NCBI GenBank assembly: GCA_041389495.1
Contig: JAWKRT010000004.1
Location: 248,001-312,000, forward strand
Direction of reading: 5' to 3'
Source of the DNA: Myxococcota bacterium
Lineage (GTDB): Bacteria; Myxococcota_A; UBA9160; UBA4427
Length of the DNA stretch: 64,000 nucleotides
Position numbers and translations under genes: made by a program. The notes under the pieces were generated by a model. It was not told the origin of the DNA, did not search any database, and was given only the letters and a program-made list of their open reading frames with translations. Below are positions 32,816-41,484 of the stretch, piece by piece; the stretch's first letter is position 1; every line of letters starts with the position of its first letter.

Positions 32816-33799
32816 ATGAGCGAGCGACCTTCGAGCACGGACGCAGCGGCGGGCCCCGTCGTCGTCGTCACCGGACCCACCGCGGCGGGCAAGACCGACG
32901 TCGCGATCGACGTCGCGCGCCGGTTCGACGGCGAGGTCGTGAACGCCGACTCGATGCAGGTCTTCCGGTACATGGACATCGGGACCGCGAAGCCCACCCT
33001 CGAGCAGCGCGCCGCGGTTCCGCACCACCTGTTCGACGTCGTGACGCCCGACGTCCCGTACAGCGCGGGACGCTATGCGCGCGAGGCCCGCGGCGTCGCC
33101 GAGGCGATCTTCGCGCGCGGGCGCGTCGTCGTGCTGGCGGGCGGGACGGGGCTCTACATCCGCAGCTTCCTCGACGGATTGATCGCGACGGGGCCGCCCG
33201 ACGCCGCGCTCCGCGAGCGGCTCGAGCGCGAGCACGCGACGGCGGTCGCGCAGGGCGACCCGCTGCGCCTCTACGAGCGGCTCGCGAGCGCCGATCCGGA
33301 GGCGGCCGCGCGCATCCATCCGAACGACGCGCGCCGCACGGTGCGCGCGCTCGAGATCCTCGAAGGGGCGGGGCGCCCGGCGTCGCGCGTGCGCGACGCG
33401 CACCGCTTCGCGGACCGACGTTATGCGCGCCTGCACCTCGCGCTCGATCCGGGACGCGACGCCGTGAACGAGCGGATCGACGCGCGCTGCCGGGCGATGA
33501 TCGACGCGGGGCTCCTGCGCGAGGTGCGGTCGCTCCGCGATCGAGGCTACGGCCCGGAGCTGCGTCCCATGCAGGCGATCGGCTACCGCCACGTGAACCC
33601 GGTCGTCGACGGGCTCGACACGCTCGCGAACGCGCTCGTCGCGATGCAGAAGGACACGCGGCAGTTCGCGCGGCGGCAGCGCACGTGGCTGCGCGCGGTG
33701 CCGGAGGCCGAGTGGCTCGACCCGCGCGACGTCGACCGCGTGCTCGCGCGCGTCGAGCGCTTCCTCGAGGGCGAGCAGCGCGCGCGCGCTTCGGCCTGA
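32816..33799 (+). CDS. miaA: tRNA dimethylallyltransferase
   Basis: 327 residues. The P-loop GPTAAGKTD, the substrate motif ADSMQVFRYMDIGTAKP, LAGGTGLYIRSF and the tRNA-contact MQAIGYRH are all present. MiaA attaches a dimethylallyl group to A37 of tRNAs that read UNN codons. The ATG at 32816 is used, with 10 polar residues before the P-loop strand. It follows mutL in the same direction. Confidence 0.92.
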   Translation: MSERPSSTDAAAGPVVVVTGPTAAGKTDVAIDVARRFDGEVVNADSMQVFRYMDIGTAKPTLEQRAAVPHHLFDVVTPDVPYSAGRYAREARGVAEAIFARGRVVVLAGGTGLYIRSFLDGLIATGPPDAALRERLEREHATAVAQGDPLRLYERLASADPEAAARIHPNDARRTVRALEILEGAGRPASRVRDAHRFADRRYARLHLALDPGRDAVNERIDARCRAMIDAGLLREVRSLRDRGYGPELRPMQAIGYRHVNPVVDGLDTLANALVAMQKDTRQFARRQRTWLRAVPEAEWLDPRDVDRVLARVERFLEGEQRARASA

Positions 33800-33809
33800 G
33801 CCGGAGCGG

Positions 33810-33832
33810 AGCCCGGGCTCAGAAGCCGGGCT
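33810..33832. terminator. Hairpin between convergent miaA and TIGR04073-like gene
   Basis: AGCCCGG and CCGGGCT form a seven-base stem around a nine-base loop, just after the miaA stop and over the last codons of the facing gene. No T-run follows. Weak evidence for a bidirectional terminator. Confidence 0.3.
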
Positions 33833-34280
33833 GCGTGTAGTTGATCCCGAAGCGGTAGCCGTCGTCGAGGATGTCGCTGTCGAACTCGAACAGCGCGGAC
33901 GCGTCCGTGACCGGGTCGAAGAGCGGCTCCATGTCCGTCTCGACGAACACGAGCGGGATGCCGGGGATGACCTCGATCGCGCCCGTCGCGGCGCGGATCA
34001 CCGAGCACCCGAGCTGCAGGCCGACCGCGTAGAACCAGGCCGGGATCGGGTAGAAGCGGCGCACGCCCGGCGAGTCGTCGATGTTCTGGAGGTTCTCGCG
34101 GATCCCGACGAAGCTCGAGATCGGCGCGAGGGCCGCGTCGAGCGGCGCGAGCGCGATGTTCGAGAGCCCGCGGACGAGCGTCTGCGGGCTCGCGGCGGCG
34201 GGCCCGGCGGTCGCGAGCGCGAGGACGACGGCGAGGAGCCCGCAGGCGCGAGAGCGGCGAGGGCGGTTCGGGATCGGCAC
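33819..34280 (-). CDS. Secreted protein resembling the TIGR04073 exosortase-associated family
   Basis: 153 residues with a clear signal peptide (CGLLAVVLALATAGPAAA, cleaved before SPQ). The mature start LVRGLSNIALAPLDAALAPI resembles the KLGRGLxNxxTG pattern of TIGR04073 proteins, which occur in genomes with exosortase systems. A later Val/Ile-rich segment (GAIEVIPGIPLVFVETDMEP) may be an amphipathic strand or membrane-contacting part. The function is unknown. It lies alone between miaA and der. The assignment is from memory of the family pattern. Confidence 0.5.
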   Translation of the reverse strand: MPIPNRPRRSRACGLLAVVLALATAGPAAASPQTLVRGLSNIALAPLDAALAPISSFVGIRENLQNIDDSPGVRRFYPIPAWFYAVGLQLGCSVIRAATGAIEVIPGIPLVFVETDMEPLFDPVTDASALFEFDSDILDDGYRFGINYTQPGF

Positions 34281-34429
34281 GCGTTCGACCTCCGCACGCG
34301 CGGGCGGCCCGGTCGGAGGCCGGGAGCGGGCGCGTCGGGCGAGGCTACGAGCCCGCTCGATTCGTTGTCAAGCGAGCGTCCGCGTGCGGGGTGCCCGGCG
34401 CGCCGCGGCGCGCGGCTACTCTCGCGCCC

Positions 34430-35827
34430 GTGACCGCTCCTCCCTCCGCTTCCCCGTCCCCTCGATCGGCGCGCGGCCGCACGCCGATCGTCGCCGTCGT
34501 CGGCCGCCCGAACGTCGGCAAGTCGACGCTCTTCAACCGCTATGCGGGCCATCCGCGCGCCCTCGTCGCCGACGAGCCCGGGCTCACGCGCGACCGCATC
34601 GTCGAGGAGATCGAGGTCGCCGGCCGCCGCGTGCTGCTCGTCGACACCGCGGGCCTCGACCCGGACGCCGAGGACGCGCTCGGCGCGGCCGTCCAGCGGC
34701 AGGCGCGCTCGGCCGTCGACGAGGCCGACGCGATCCTGTTCGTCGTGGACGGCAAGGCGGGTCTCCTGCCGGAGGACGCGGAGATCGCGCGCACGCTCCG
34801 CCGCGCGGACAAGCCGCTCGCGCTCGCGGTCAACAAGATCGACGTGCCCGCGCACCGCGAGCGCGTCCACGAGTTCCACGCGCTCGGGCTCGGCGAGCCG
34901 CACGCGATCTCGGCCGAGCACGGGACGAACGCGTGGGACGCGCTCGAGGAGCTCGTCGCGCGCCTTCCCGCGGAGACGGAGGAGCCCGACGCGCCGGACG
35001 ACGGCGCGATCCGGGTCGCCGTCGTCGGGCGTCCCAACGTCGGCAAGAGCTCGCTCGTCAACCGGCTGGCGGGCGCCGATCGCGTCGTCGTGTCGGAGGT
35101 CGCGGGCACGACGCGCGACGCGATCGACATCCGCATCGAGCGCGCGGAGGCCGAGGGCGACGAGCCCGCGGCGCTCGTGCTCGTCGACACCGCCGGGCTC
35201 CGGCGCGCGGCGAAGCGAAGCGAGCACGTCGAGCGCGGCAGCGCGCTGATGACGACGCGCTCGCTCGAGCGCGCGGAGGTCGCGCTGATCGTGATCGACG
35301 CGAGCGAGGGCGTCGGCGACCAGGACGCGCGCATCGCGAGCCTCGTCGTCGAGAGCGGCTGCGCCGCCATCATCGTGCTCAACAAGTGGGATCTCGTCGA
35401 CGCCGAGCAGGCCGAGCGCGTGCGCGGCGAGGTCGCCCGCGCGCTGCGCTTCGCGCCCGACTTCCCGATGGTCGCGCTCTCGGCGAAGACGGGCGCGCGC
35501 GCGCCGCGGGTGTGGCCCGCCATCGCGCGCGTGCACGCGGCCGCGGGCCGACGCGTGGCGACGGGCGAGCTCAATCGCTGGCTCGAGGAGACCGTCGTCA
35601 AGCACGAGCCGTCGATGGCGCGGCGCGGCTCGCGGCGCCGGCCGATCAAGTTCTTCTACGCCACCCAGACCGGGACGCACCCGCCGACGTTCGTGCTGTT
35701 CTGCACCGAGCCGCGCGCCGTGCTGCCGTCCTACGTGCGATTCCTCGAGAACCAGCTGCGCGCGAGCTTCGACTTCGCCGGCACGCCGGTGCGCCTGCGC
35801 CTGCGCTCGCGCGGTCGCGGCGACTGA
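34430..35827 (+). CDS. der: Ribosome assembly GTPase Der (EngA)
   Basis: 465 residues with two G domains in tandem and a KH-like end. G1 motifs are VGRPNVGKSTLFNR and VGRPNVGKSSLVNR, G3 are DTAGLD and DTAGLR, and G4 are NKID and NKWD. The last 110 residues (RRPIKFFYATQTGTHPPTFV) match the KH-like domain. Der is needed for 50S subunit assembly. I use GTG 34430; a GTG at 34391 would add 13 residues. A YfgM-like gene follows, in keeping with the yfgM-der neighbourhood seen in many proteobacteria. Confidence 0.95.
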   Translation: MTAPPSASPSPRSARGRTPIVAVVGRPNVGKSTLFNRYAGHPRALVADEPGLTRDRIVEEIEVAGRRVLLVDTAGLDPDAEDALGAAVQRQARSAVDEADAILFVVDGKAGLLPEDAEIARTLRRADKPLALAVNKIDVPAHRERVHEFHALGLGEPHAISAEHGTNAWDALEELVARLPAETEEPDAPDDGAIRVAVVGRPNVGKSSLVNRLAGADRVVVSEVAGTTRDAIDIRIERAEAEGDEPAALVLVDTAGLRRAAKRSEHVERGSALMTTRSLERAEVALIVIDASEGVGDQDARIASLVVESGCAAIIVLNKWDLVDAEQAERVRGEVARALRFAPDFPMVALSAKTGARAPRVWPAIARVHAAAGRRVATGELNRWLEETVVKHEPSMARRGSRRRPIKFFYATQTGTHPPTFVLFCTEPRAVLPSYVRFLENQLRASFDFAGTPVRLRLRSRGRGD

Positions 35828-35911
35828 GCGCGGCGGGTTCCGCGCCCGAACGGCTCCGATACACTGCGCGGCCGTCTCGACCCCCGGAAAGCGCAGGAGA
35901 GGACGCACCCC

Positions 35912-36691
35912 GTGAGCGCCCGCGAGAAGACCGAGAGTCCCGCGAAGACCGCCCGTCGGACGACGGCGCCCGAGAGCGCGGCCATCACGTTCGAAGGCCT
36001 GCAGAGCCGCGGCGAGAAGCTCGCCGAGTGGATCGGTGCGAACCCCGCGCCGATCCTCGGAACGCTGGCCGCCGTCCTCGTCGTCGCGGCCGTGATCGGC
36101 TTCGTCGAGTCGAGCCGCAACGAGGCCAGCCAGGAGGCGGCCCTCGCGCTCGCGACGGTCCAGACGGACTACCGCGCGGCGATGGGCGCGCAGCCGGGCG
36201 ACACGGCGGTGCCGGAGCCCGCGAACCCGGAAACCGCGCGCCGCGTGCGCACGGACTACGCCGAGCGCTTCGCGAAGGTCGCCGTCGAGTACGCGGGCAC
36301 GCCCGTCGGCGCGATGGCGTCGCTCGAGCGCGGCGCGCTCCAGCAGGAGCTCGGGGACGCCGCCGGCGCGATCGCGACCTGGGACGAGGCGGCGCGCCGC
36401 GCGACCGGCGCCATCCGGGGCATCCTGCTCACGCGCGTCGGCGAGGCGCGCGAGTCTGCGCACGATCCCGCCGGCGCGGCCGAGAGCTACGAGCAGGCCG
36501 GCGCGATCGCCGACTTCCCGCTGCGCCACCGCGCGCTCGCCGACGCCGCGCGCTGCCGCGCCGACGCGGGCGAGAACGACGCCGCCATCGCGCTCCTGCA
36601 GCGCCTCGAGTCCGAGGCGCCGGACTACGCGATCCCGGCTGCGATCGGCACGCGCCTCGCCGAGCTGCGCGCCGCCCGACAGACGGACTGA
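35912..36691 (+). CDS. YfgM-like TPR protein with one membrane span
   Basis: 259 residues. A charged cytoplasmic N-terminus of about 45 residues precedes a membrane span (PILGTLAAVLVVAAVIGFV). The periplasmic part consists of helical TPR-like repeats (GALQQELGDAAGAIATWDEA, ARCRADAGENDAAIALLQRL). YfgM of E. coli has the same layout, contacts SecYEG and periplasmic chaperones, and is encoded near der. GTG start at 35912. No bamB-like gene lies between, unlike in gammaproteobacteria. Confidence 0.75.
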   Translation: MSAREKTESPAKTARRTTAPESAAITFEGLQSRGEKLAEWIGANPAPILGTLAAVLVVAAVIGFVESSRNEASQEAALALATVQTDYRAAMGAQPGDTAVPEPANPETARRVRTDYAERFAKVAVEYAGTPVGAMASLERGALQQELGDAAGAIATWDEAARRATGAIRGILLTRVGEARESAHDPAGAAESYEQAGAIADFPLRHRALADAARCRADAGENDAAIALLQRLESEAPDYAIPAAIGTRLAELRAARQTD

Positions 36692-36902
36692 TCGCGGGCG
36701 GCGCGATCCCGCGCGTCAGCGCGGGATTCCTCCGGGCGCGGCGCGCGCGCGCGCCGCGGACCCATCCCGAGACGCGGCGAGGCCCGGCACCACGACCGGC
36801 GGCTCCGTTCACGCCCCGAAGCGGCGATCCCGGCACCGGCGCCGCGGCGTCGTCGCGTCTCGCGGCCGGGTCACTTCGGAATGTCCGATAAGATGGATTA
36901 TG

Positions 36903-37280
36903 TCAACTGTCGCCCGGATCATCCCCGGTCCGGCCCGCGCCCCGTCCCTCGACCTGCGCCCCACCGTCACTGCCGCGCCCCGCGAGCGCTCCCGATGCGA
37001 CCACGTCCGTGACCCAGTAGTGGATCTCCGCACCCGCAAACGCCTCCGCGAGCGATCCGAGCAGCGCGTCGGCCACCGCACGCGGAACGACGAGCCAGAG
37101 CGCGACGTGGACCTTTCGCCCGGTGACCTGCTCGCGCGTGTCGAGCGCGCCGTGCTCCGCGCCGTGTCCGGCCGCCGCGACGGTCGTGAAGCCCGAATGG
37201 CCGTTCGCGAGCAGCCAGTCGACGAGTCGCTCCTCGATCTGCGGCGTCGCGACCAGCGTGAGCAACACCTCCCGGGCCAT
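36903..37280 (-). CDS. DUF3240-family protein of the metal efflux operon
   Basis: 125 residues. LLTLVATPQIEERLVDWLLA and GHSGFTTVAAAGHGAEHG fit the DUF3240 pattern, with a PII-like fold predicted for the family. The last 25 residues are Gly/Arg/Asp-rich. It begins at the ATG that shares one base with the stop of the pump gene (TGATG), so it is translated after it. DUF3240 genes recur behind CzcA/CusA pumps; a metal-sensing or regulatory role is suspected, not shown. Several His residues could bind metal. Confidence 0.75.
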   Translation of the reverse strand: MAREVLLTLVATPQIEERLVDWLLANGHSGFTTVAAAGHGAEHGALDTREQVTGRKVHVALWLVVPRAVADALLGSLAEAFAGAEIHYWVTDVVASGALAGRGSDGGAQVEGRGAGRTGDDPGDS

Positions 37281-40200
37281 CACGGAGCCTCCCCCGTCGC
37301 GATGCCGCCGGCCGCACGCCCGACGAGCGCGCGATACAGCAGCGGCAGCAGCACGAGCGTGAGTGCGGTCGAGCTCGCGAGGCCGCCGGTCACGACGATC
37401 GCGAGCGGCCGCTGCAGCTCCGCACCCGGCCCGCTCGCCGCGAGCAGCGGCACGAGACCGAGCGCCGTGCTCATCGCGGTCATCAGCACCGGCCGCAGCC
37501 GGCGGACGGCGCCCGCGCGCACGGCAGCCTCGACGCTGCTCCCCTCCGCGCGCAGCTGCTCGAAGGTCGAGACGAGCACGACTCCGTTCAGCACCGCGAT
37601 CCCGAGCAGCGCGATGAAGCCGATCGTCGCCGGCACCGAGAGGTACTCGCCCGAGGCCCAGAGCGCGACGACGCCGCCGACGAGCGCGAGCGGAATGTTC
37701 GCGAGGACGAGGCCGGCGAGCGCGGTCGAGCCGAACGTCGAGAACAGCAGCAGGAAGATCAGAGCGAGCGCGATCGGCACGACGAGCGCGAGTCTCGCGG
37801 ACGCGCGCTGCTGGTTCTCGAACTGGCCGCCCCATTCGATCCGGAAGCCGGCCGGGATCTCGACGTCGCGCGCGACGGCTGCGCGCGCGGCCTCGACGAA
37901 TCCGACGAGGTCGCGACCGCGGACGTTGGCGGTCACGACCGCGAAACGCCCGGCTCCCTCCCGCTTGATCTCGACCGGCCCCTCGACGCGCCGCGCCCGC
38001 GCGACCGAGGCGAGCGGGATCGACTCGGCGCCGCGAGTCGGCAGCGTCAGGCTCGCGAGCTCGGCGGGAGAGCCGGCCGAGGCGCGCGGCCCGCGCACGA
38101 CGATGGGGATGCGGCGCAGCCCGGCGAAGACCGTTCCCGCCCGCACGCCCTCGAGCCGCGCCCGCAGGCGATCCTGCACCTCGGTCACCGAGAGACCGAC
38201 CCGGCCCGCCTCGAGCGCATCGACCTCGAGCTCGAGGTACTCGGCGCCCTCCCCGCGGCTGCGGAAGACGTCCTGGGCGCCGTCGACACCGCGCAGCGTC
38301 GCTGCGACGCGCGTAGCGAGTGCGTCGAGCGCGGCGAGATCGAAGCCGTGGATCTTGACCGCCACGTCGCCGCGCACGCCCGTCAGCATCTCCGATACGC
38401 GCATGTCGATCGGCTGCGTGAAGCCGTAGGCGACGCCGGGGAACGCATCGAGGACGGCGCGCAGCTCGTCGAGCAGCGCATCGCGCGACGGCGTCCGCCT
38501 CTGCGCGGCGGGCCGCAGCACGAGGAACGCGTCGGTCTGGTTGAGGCCCATCGGGTCGAGCCCGATCTCGTCCGACCCGGTGCGAGCGACCACGCCGGCC
38601 ACGTCGGGCACGCGGGCGAGCAGCGCTCGCTCGATGCGCAGGTCCTGCTCGAGCGAAGCCTCGAGCGAGATCGACGGCAGCTTCTCGAGCTGCACGATCA
38701 CGCTCCCCTCGTCCATCGTCGGAAGGAAGGTCCGGCCGATGCGGACGAACGCGACGACCGTCGCGAGGAGCAGGATCGCGACGAGCACGAGGACGCGGCG
38801 CGGGCGCGCGAGCACGGCGTCGAGCACGCGCGCATAACGTCGCTCGAGGACCCGCACGAACCGCGGATCGCGCGCCGGCCCGCGAAGCAGGTACGAGGCG
38901 ACGACGGGCAGCGCGGTCAGCGAGAGCGCGAGCGACGTCGCGAGCGCGCAGACGATCGTCAGCGCGACCGGAACGAAGAGCTTGCCCTCGAGCCCCTCGA
39001 GCGAGAGCAGCGGAAGGAACACGAGCACGATCACGGCCGTGCCCGCCGCGACCGGCGTCGCGACCTCGCGCGTCGCTCGGTACAGGAGATGCAGCCGCGG
39101 GAGCCGGCCCGCGAGCGGCCCGCCCAGCACGGTGACCGCGTTCTCGATCACGACGACGGCCGCGTCCACGAGCATGCCGATCGCGATCGCGAGGCCGCCG
39201 AGGCTCATCAGGTTCGCGGACATGCCGAGCGCGCGCATCCACACGAACGTGCCGAGCACGCTCGCCGGGATCACGAGCGAGGCGACGAACGCGGCGCGGA
39301 CGTCGGCGAGGAAGGCGACGAGCACGGCGACGACGAGCGCGATCGCGACGACGAGCGCTTCGCCGACGGTCGCGACCGCACGCTCCACGAGCTCGCCGCG
39401 GTCGTAGAAGACCTGCAGCTCGACGCCCTCCGGGAGCACCGGCGCGATCTCCTCCAGCTTCGCGCGCACGCCCGCGACGACCTCGCGCGCATTCGCACCG
39501 CGCAGCGAGAGGACGAGCCCCTCGACGGCCTCGCCCTCGCCGTCGCGCGTGACCGCGCCGTAGCGCGCGAGCGCGCCCGTCCGCACGTCGGCGACGTCGG
39601 CGACGCGGACGATCTCGGTCGGATCGGCGCGGACGACGACGTCGCGCAGGTCGTCGAGCGTGCGGATCCGACCCTCCGCGCGCACCAGCAGCGCCTCCTC
39701 GCCGTCGGTGACGCGACCCGCGCCGTCGCTGCGGTTGTTTCGTTCGAGGGCGTCGCGGAGCGCACCCAGGTCGATGCCGTGCGCGAGCATCGCATCCTCG
39801 CGCGGCGCGACCTCGAACGTCTCGACGCGCCCGCCGAGCGCGTTCACGTCCGCGACGCCGCGCACGGTGCGCAGCGCCGGCCGGATCACCCAGTCGAGGA
39901 GCGCGCGTCGCTCCGCGAGCTCGAGCCCCCCGCCCTCGATCGTGAACATGAACGCCTCGCCGAGCGGGGTCGTCATCGGCGCGACACCGCCGACGGCGCC
40001 GGCGGGAAGCGCGTCCCAGATCGCGCCGAGCCGTTCGCCGACCTGCTGGCGCGCCCAGTAGAGGTCCGTGCCCTCCTCGAAGTCGACGGTCACGTCGGCG
40101 AGCGCGTACTTCGTGACGGACCGCAGCACCGTCTGCCGCGGAATGCCGAGCAGCTCGATCTCGATCGGCGCGGTGATGCGGGCCTCGACCTCCTCCGGCG

Positions 40201-40369
40201 TCATGCCCGGCGCGCGCACGATCACCTTGACCTGGGTCGTCGAGACGTCGGGGAACGCGTCGACGGGCGTGTCGCCGAGCGCCTTCCAGCCCGCCGCCAC
40301 GAACGCGGCGGCCGCGAGCAGCACGAACGCGCGCTGCGAGAGCGCGAAGCGCACGACCGCCGCGAGCAT
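37280..40369 (-). CDS. Heavy-metal efflux RND permease (CusA/CzcA family)
   Basis: 1029 residues, close to the family norm of about 1040. Two halves each have one plus five membrane spans and a large periplasmic loop. DFEEGTDLYWARQQVGERL and the TM4 stretch GLAIAIGMLVDAAVVVIEN identify the HME class, the latter closer to CusA-like than to the DFG-type CzcA signature. FLPTMDEGSVIVQLEKLPS is also conserved. The pump takes metal from the periplasm or cytoplasm to the TolC channel using protons. Which metal is carried cannot be told; Cu(I)/Ag(I) is one option. It follows the MFP gene with a one-base stop-start overlap. Confidence 0.9.
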   Translation of the reverse strand: MLAAVVRFALSQRAFVLLAAAAFVAAGWKALGDTPVDAFPDVSTTQVKVIVRAPGMTPEEVEARITAPIEIELLGIPRQTVLRSVTKYALADVTVDFEEGTDLYWARQQVGERLGAIWDALPAGAVGGVAPMTTPLGEAFMFTIEGGGLELAERRALLDWVIRPALRTVRGVADVNALGGRVETFEVAPREDAMLAHGIDLGALRDALERNNRSDGAGRVTDGEEALLVRAEGRIRTLDDLRDVVVRADPTEIVRVADVADVRTGALARYGAVTRDGEGEAVEGLVLSLRGANAREVVAGVRAKLEEIAPVLPEGVELQVFYDRGELVERAVATVGEALVVAIALVVAVLVAFLADVRAAFVASLVIPASVLGTFVWMRALGMSANLMSLGGLAIAIGMLVDAAVVVIENAVTVLGGPLAGRLPRLHLLYRATREVATPVAAGTAVIVLVFLPLLSLEGLEGKLFVPVALTIVCALATSLALSLTALPVVASYLLRGPARDPRFVRVLERRYARVLDAVLARPRRVLVLVAILLLATVVAFVRIGRTFLPTMDEGSVIVQLEKLPSISLEASLEQDLRIERALLARVPDVAGVVARTGSDEIGLDPMGLNQTDAFLVLRPAAQRRTPSRDALLDELRAVLDAFPGVAYGFTQPIDMRVSEMLTGVRGDVAVKIHGFDLAALDALATRVAATLRGVDGAQDVFRSRGEGAEYLELEVDALEAGRVGLSVTEVQDRLRARLEGVRAGTVFAGLRRIPIVVRGPRASAGSPAELASLTLPTRGAESIPLASVARARRVEGPVEIKREGAGRFAVVTANVRGRDLVGFVEAARAAVARDVEIPAGFRIEWGGQFENQQRASARLALVVPIALALIFLLLFSTFGSTALAGLVLANIPLALVGGVVALWASGEYLSVPATIGFIALLGIAVLNGVVLVSTFEQLRAEGSSVEAAVRAGAVRRLRPVLMTAMSTALGLVPLLAASGPGAELQRPLAIVVTGGLASSTALTLVLLPLLYRALVGRAAGGIATGEAP

Positions 40370-41484
40370 CAGCGCGTGCCCGCCCGCTCGAGCCAGAGCA
40401 TCTCGAGCGAGGCCGTGCCGCGCACCGCGACCTCGTCGCCCGGCGCGAGCGGTCCGGCGACGACGGCACCGGCCGCCGACGCGCCGCGGACGTCGACCGA
40501 TACCGCCTCGAAGCCGTCCGGGCGGCTTCGGAAGACGAGCGCGCGCGGTCCGACGTGGACGACGGCCGCCGCGGGAATCGCGAAGACCGCCCCGTCGCGG
40601 ACCGCGGGCTCGAACGCGATGCGCACGAACTGCCCGGGCCGCAGGCGATCCGCTCCGCGGTCGATGCGGCCGCGCACGAGCACTCCCTGGTCGGCCGCGT
40701 GCACGTCGCTGCCGATCGCGTCGATGCGTCCGCTCGCAGCCGGCGCCTCGATCGCGAACGCGTCGCCCGCGCGAAGCCCCTCCGCGACGGACACCGGCAC
40801 GTGCGCCTCGACGACGAGCACGTCGAGCGCGCCGATGCGATGAACGGGCGCGCCGGCCTCGAGTCGCTCCCCGGCCCGCGCGAGCTGCTCGAGCACGACG
40901 CCCGCGACCGGCGCGCGCAGCGAGAACGACGGCTGCAGGCGCCGCGTGCGCGAGAGCGCGCGCAGCGTCTCGTCATCCGTGCCCGCGATCGCGAGCGCGT
41001 GCCGGCGCTCCTCGACGAGGGCCTCCGCTGCCTCGCGCCGCGCGCGCGCCGCGTGGGCGCGGCGGCCCGCGATCACGCCCTCCTCCGCGAGCACGCGCTC
41101 GCGCGCATGGGTCGAGCGCGCGAGATCGCGCTCGGCGAGCGCCTCGACGAACGCGCGCTGCAATCCGAGCAGCTCGGCGCTCTCGACGCGCGCCACGACG
41201 TCGCCCGGCGCGACGCGGTCGCCGACCGCGACCTCGACCGCCGCGACGAGTCCGGCGGTCGGGAGCGCGACCACGCGCACGCGGTCGTTCGGGAGCGCGA
41301 TGCGCCCGGGCGAGAACGGCGTCCGGAGCGTCGCGGCCTGCGCGACGGGCGCGACGTCGATCCCGAGCGCGACGCGCTCCGCCTCGCGCAGCGCGATCGA
41401 CGCTTCCGCGCGCGCCGTCGCGGCGGCGCCCCCGAACAGGACGAGCGAGACGAGCGCGAACGCGAACGAGTCCCTGGGCTTCAC
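40369..41484 (-). CDS. RND efflux periplasmic adaptor (CzcB/CusB-like MFP)
   Basis: 371 residues with a signal peptide (SFAFALVSLVLFGGAAATARA). The biotinyl-lipoyl-like parts are split as expected: VAAVEVAVGDRVAPGDVVAR before the helical hairpin and SLRAPVAGVVLEQLARAGERL after it. The beta-barrel and membrane-proximal domains follow. It bridges pump and outer-membrane channel. No N-terminal metal-binding His/Met cluster is seen. The GTG start overlaps the stop of the channel gene by four bases (GTGA). Confidence 0.88.
   Translation of the reverse strand: MKPRDSFAFALVSLVLFGGAAATARAEASIALREAERVALGIDVAPVAQAATLRTPFSPGRIALPNDRVRVVALPTAGLVAAVEVAVGDRVAPGDVVARVESAELLGLQRAFVEALAERDLARSTHARERVLAEEGVIAGRRAHAARARREAAEALVEERRHALAIAGTDDETLRALSRTRRLQPSFSLRAPVAGVVLEQLARAGERLEAGAPVHRIGALDVLVVEAHVPVSVAEGLRAGDAFAIEAPAASGRIDAIGSDVHAADQGVLVRGRIDRGADRLRPGQFVRIAFEPAVRDGAVFAIPAAAVVHVGPRALVFRSRPDGFEAVSVDVRGASAAGAVVAGPLAPGDEVAVRGTASLEMLWLERAGTR

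Noticed and set aside
36876..36910. TTGACA on the minus strand near a TTATCC-like stretch
   Set aside because: No -10 element lies at a proper distance, and it would direct transcription into a convergent gene; it also contains the end of the DUF3240 gene.
36903..40976. Minus-strand open frame of 1357 codons overlapping the pump and MFP genes
   Set aside because: Most of it is a shadow of the RND pump in another frame; only the last 125 codons (DUF3240) are real.
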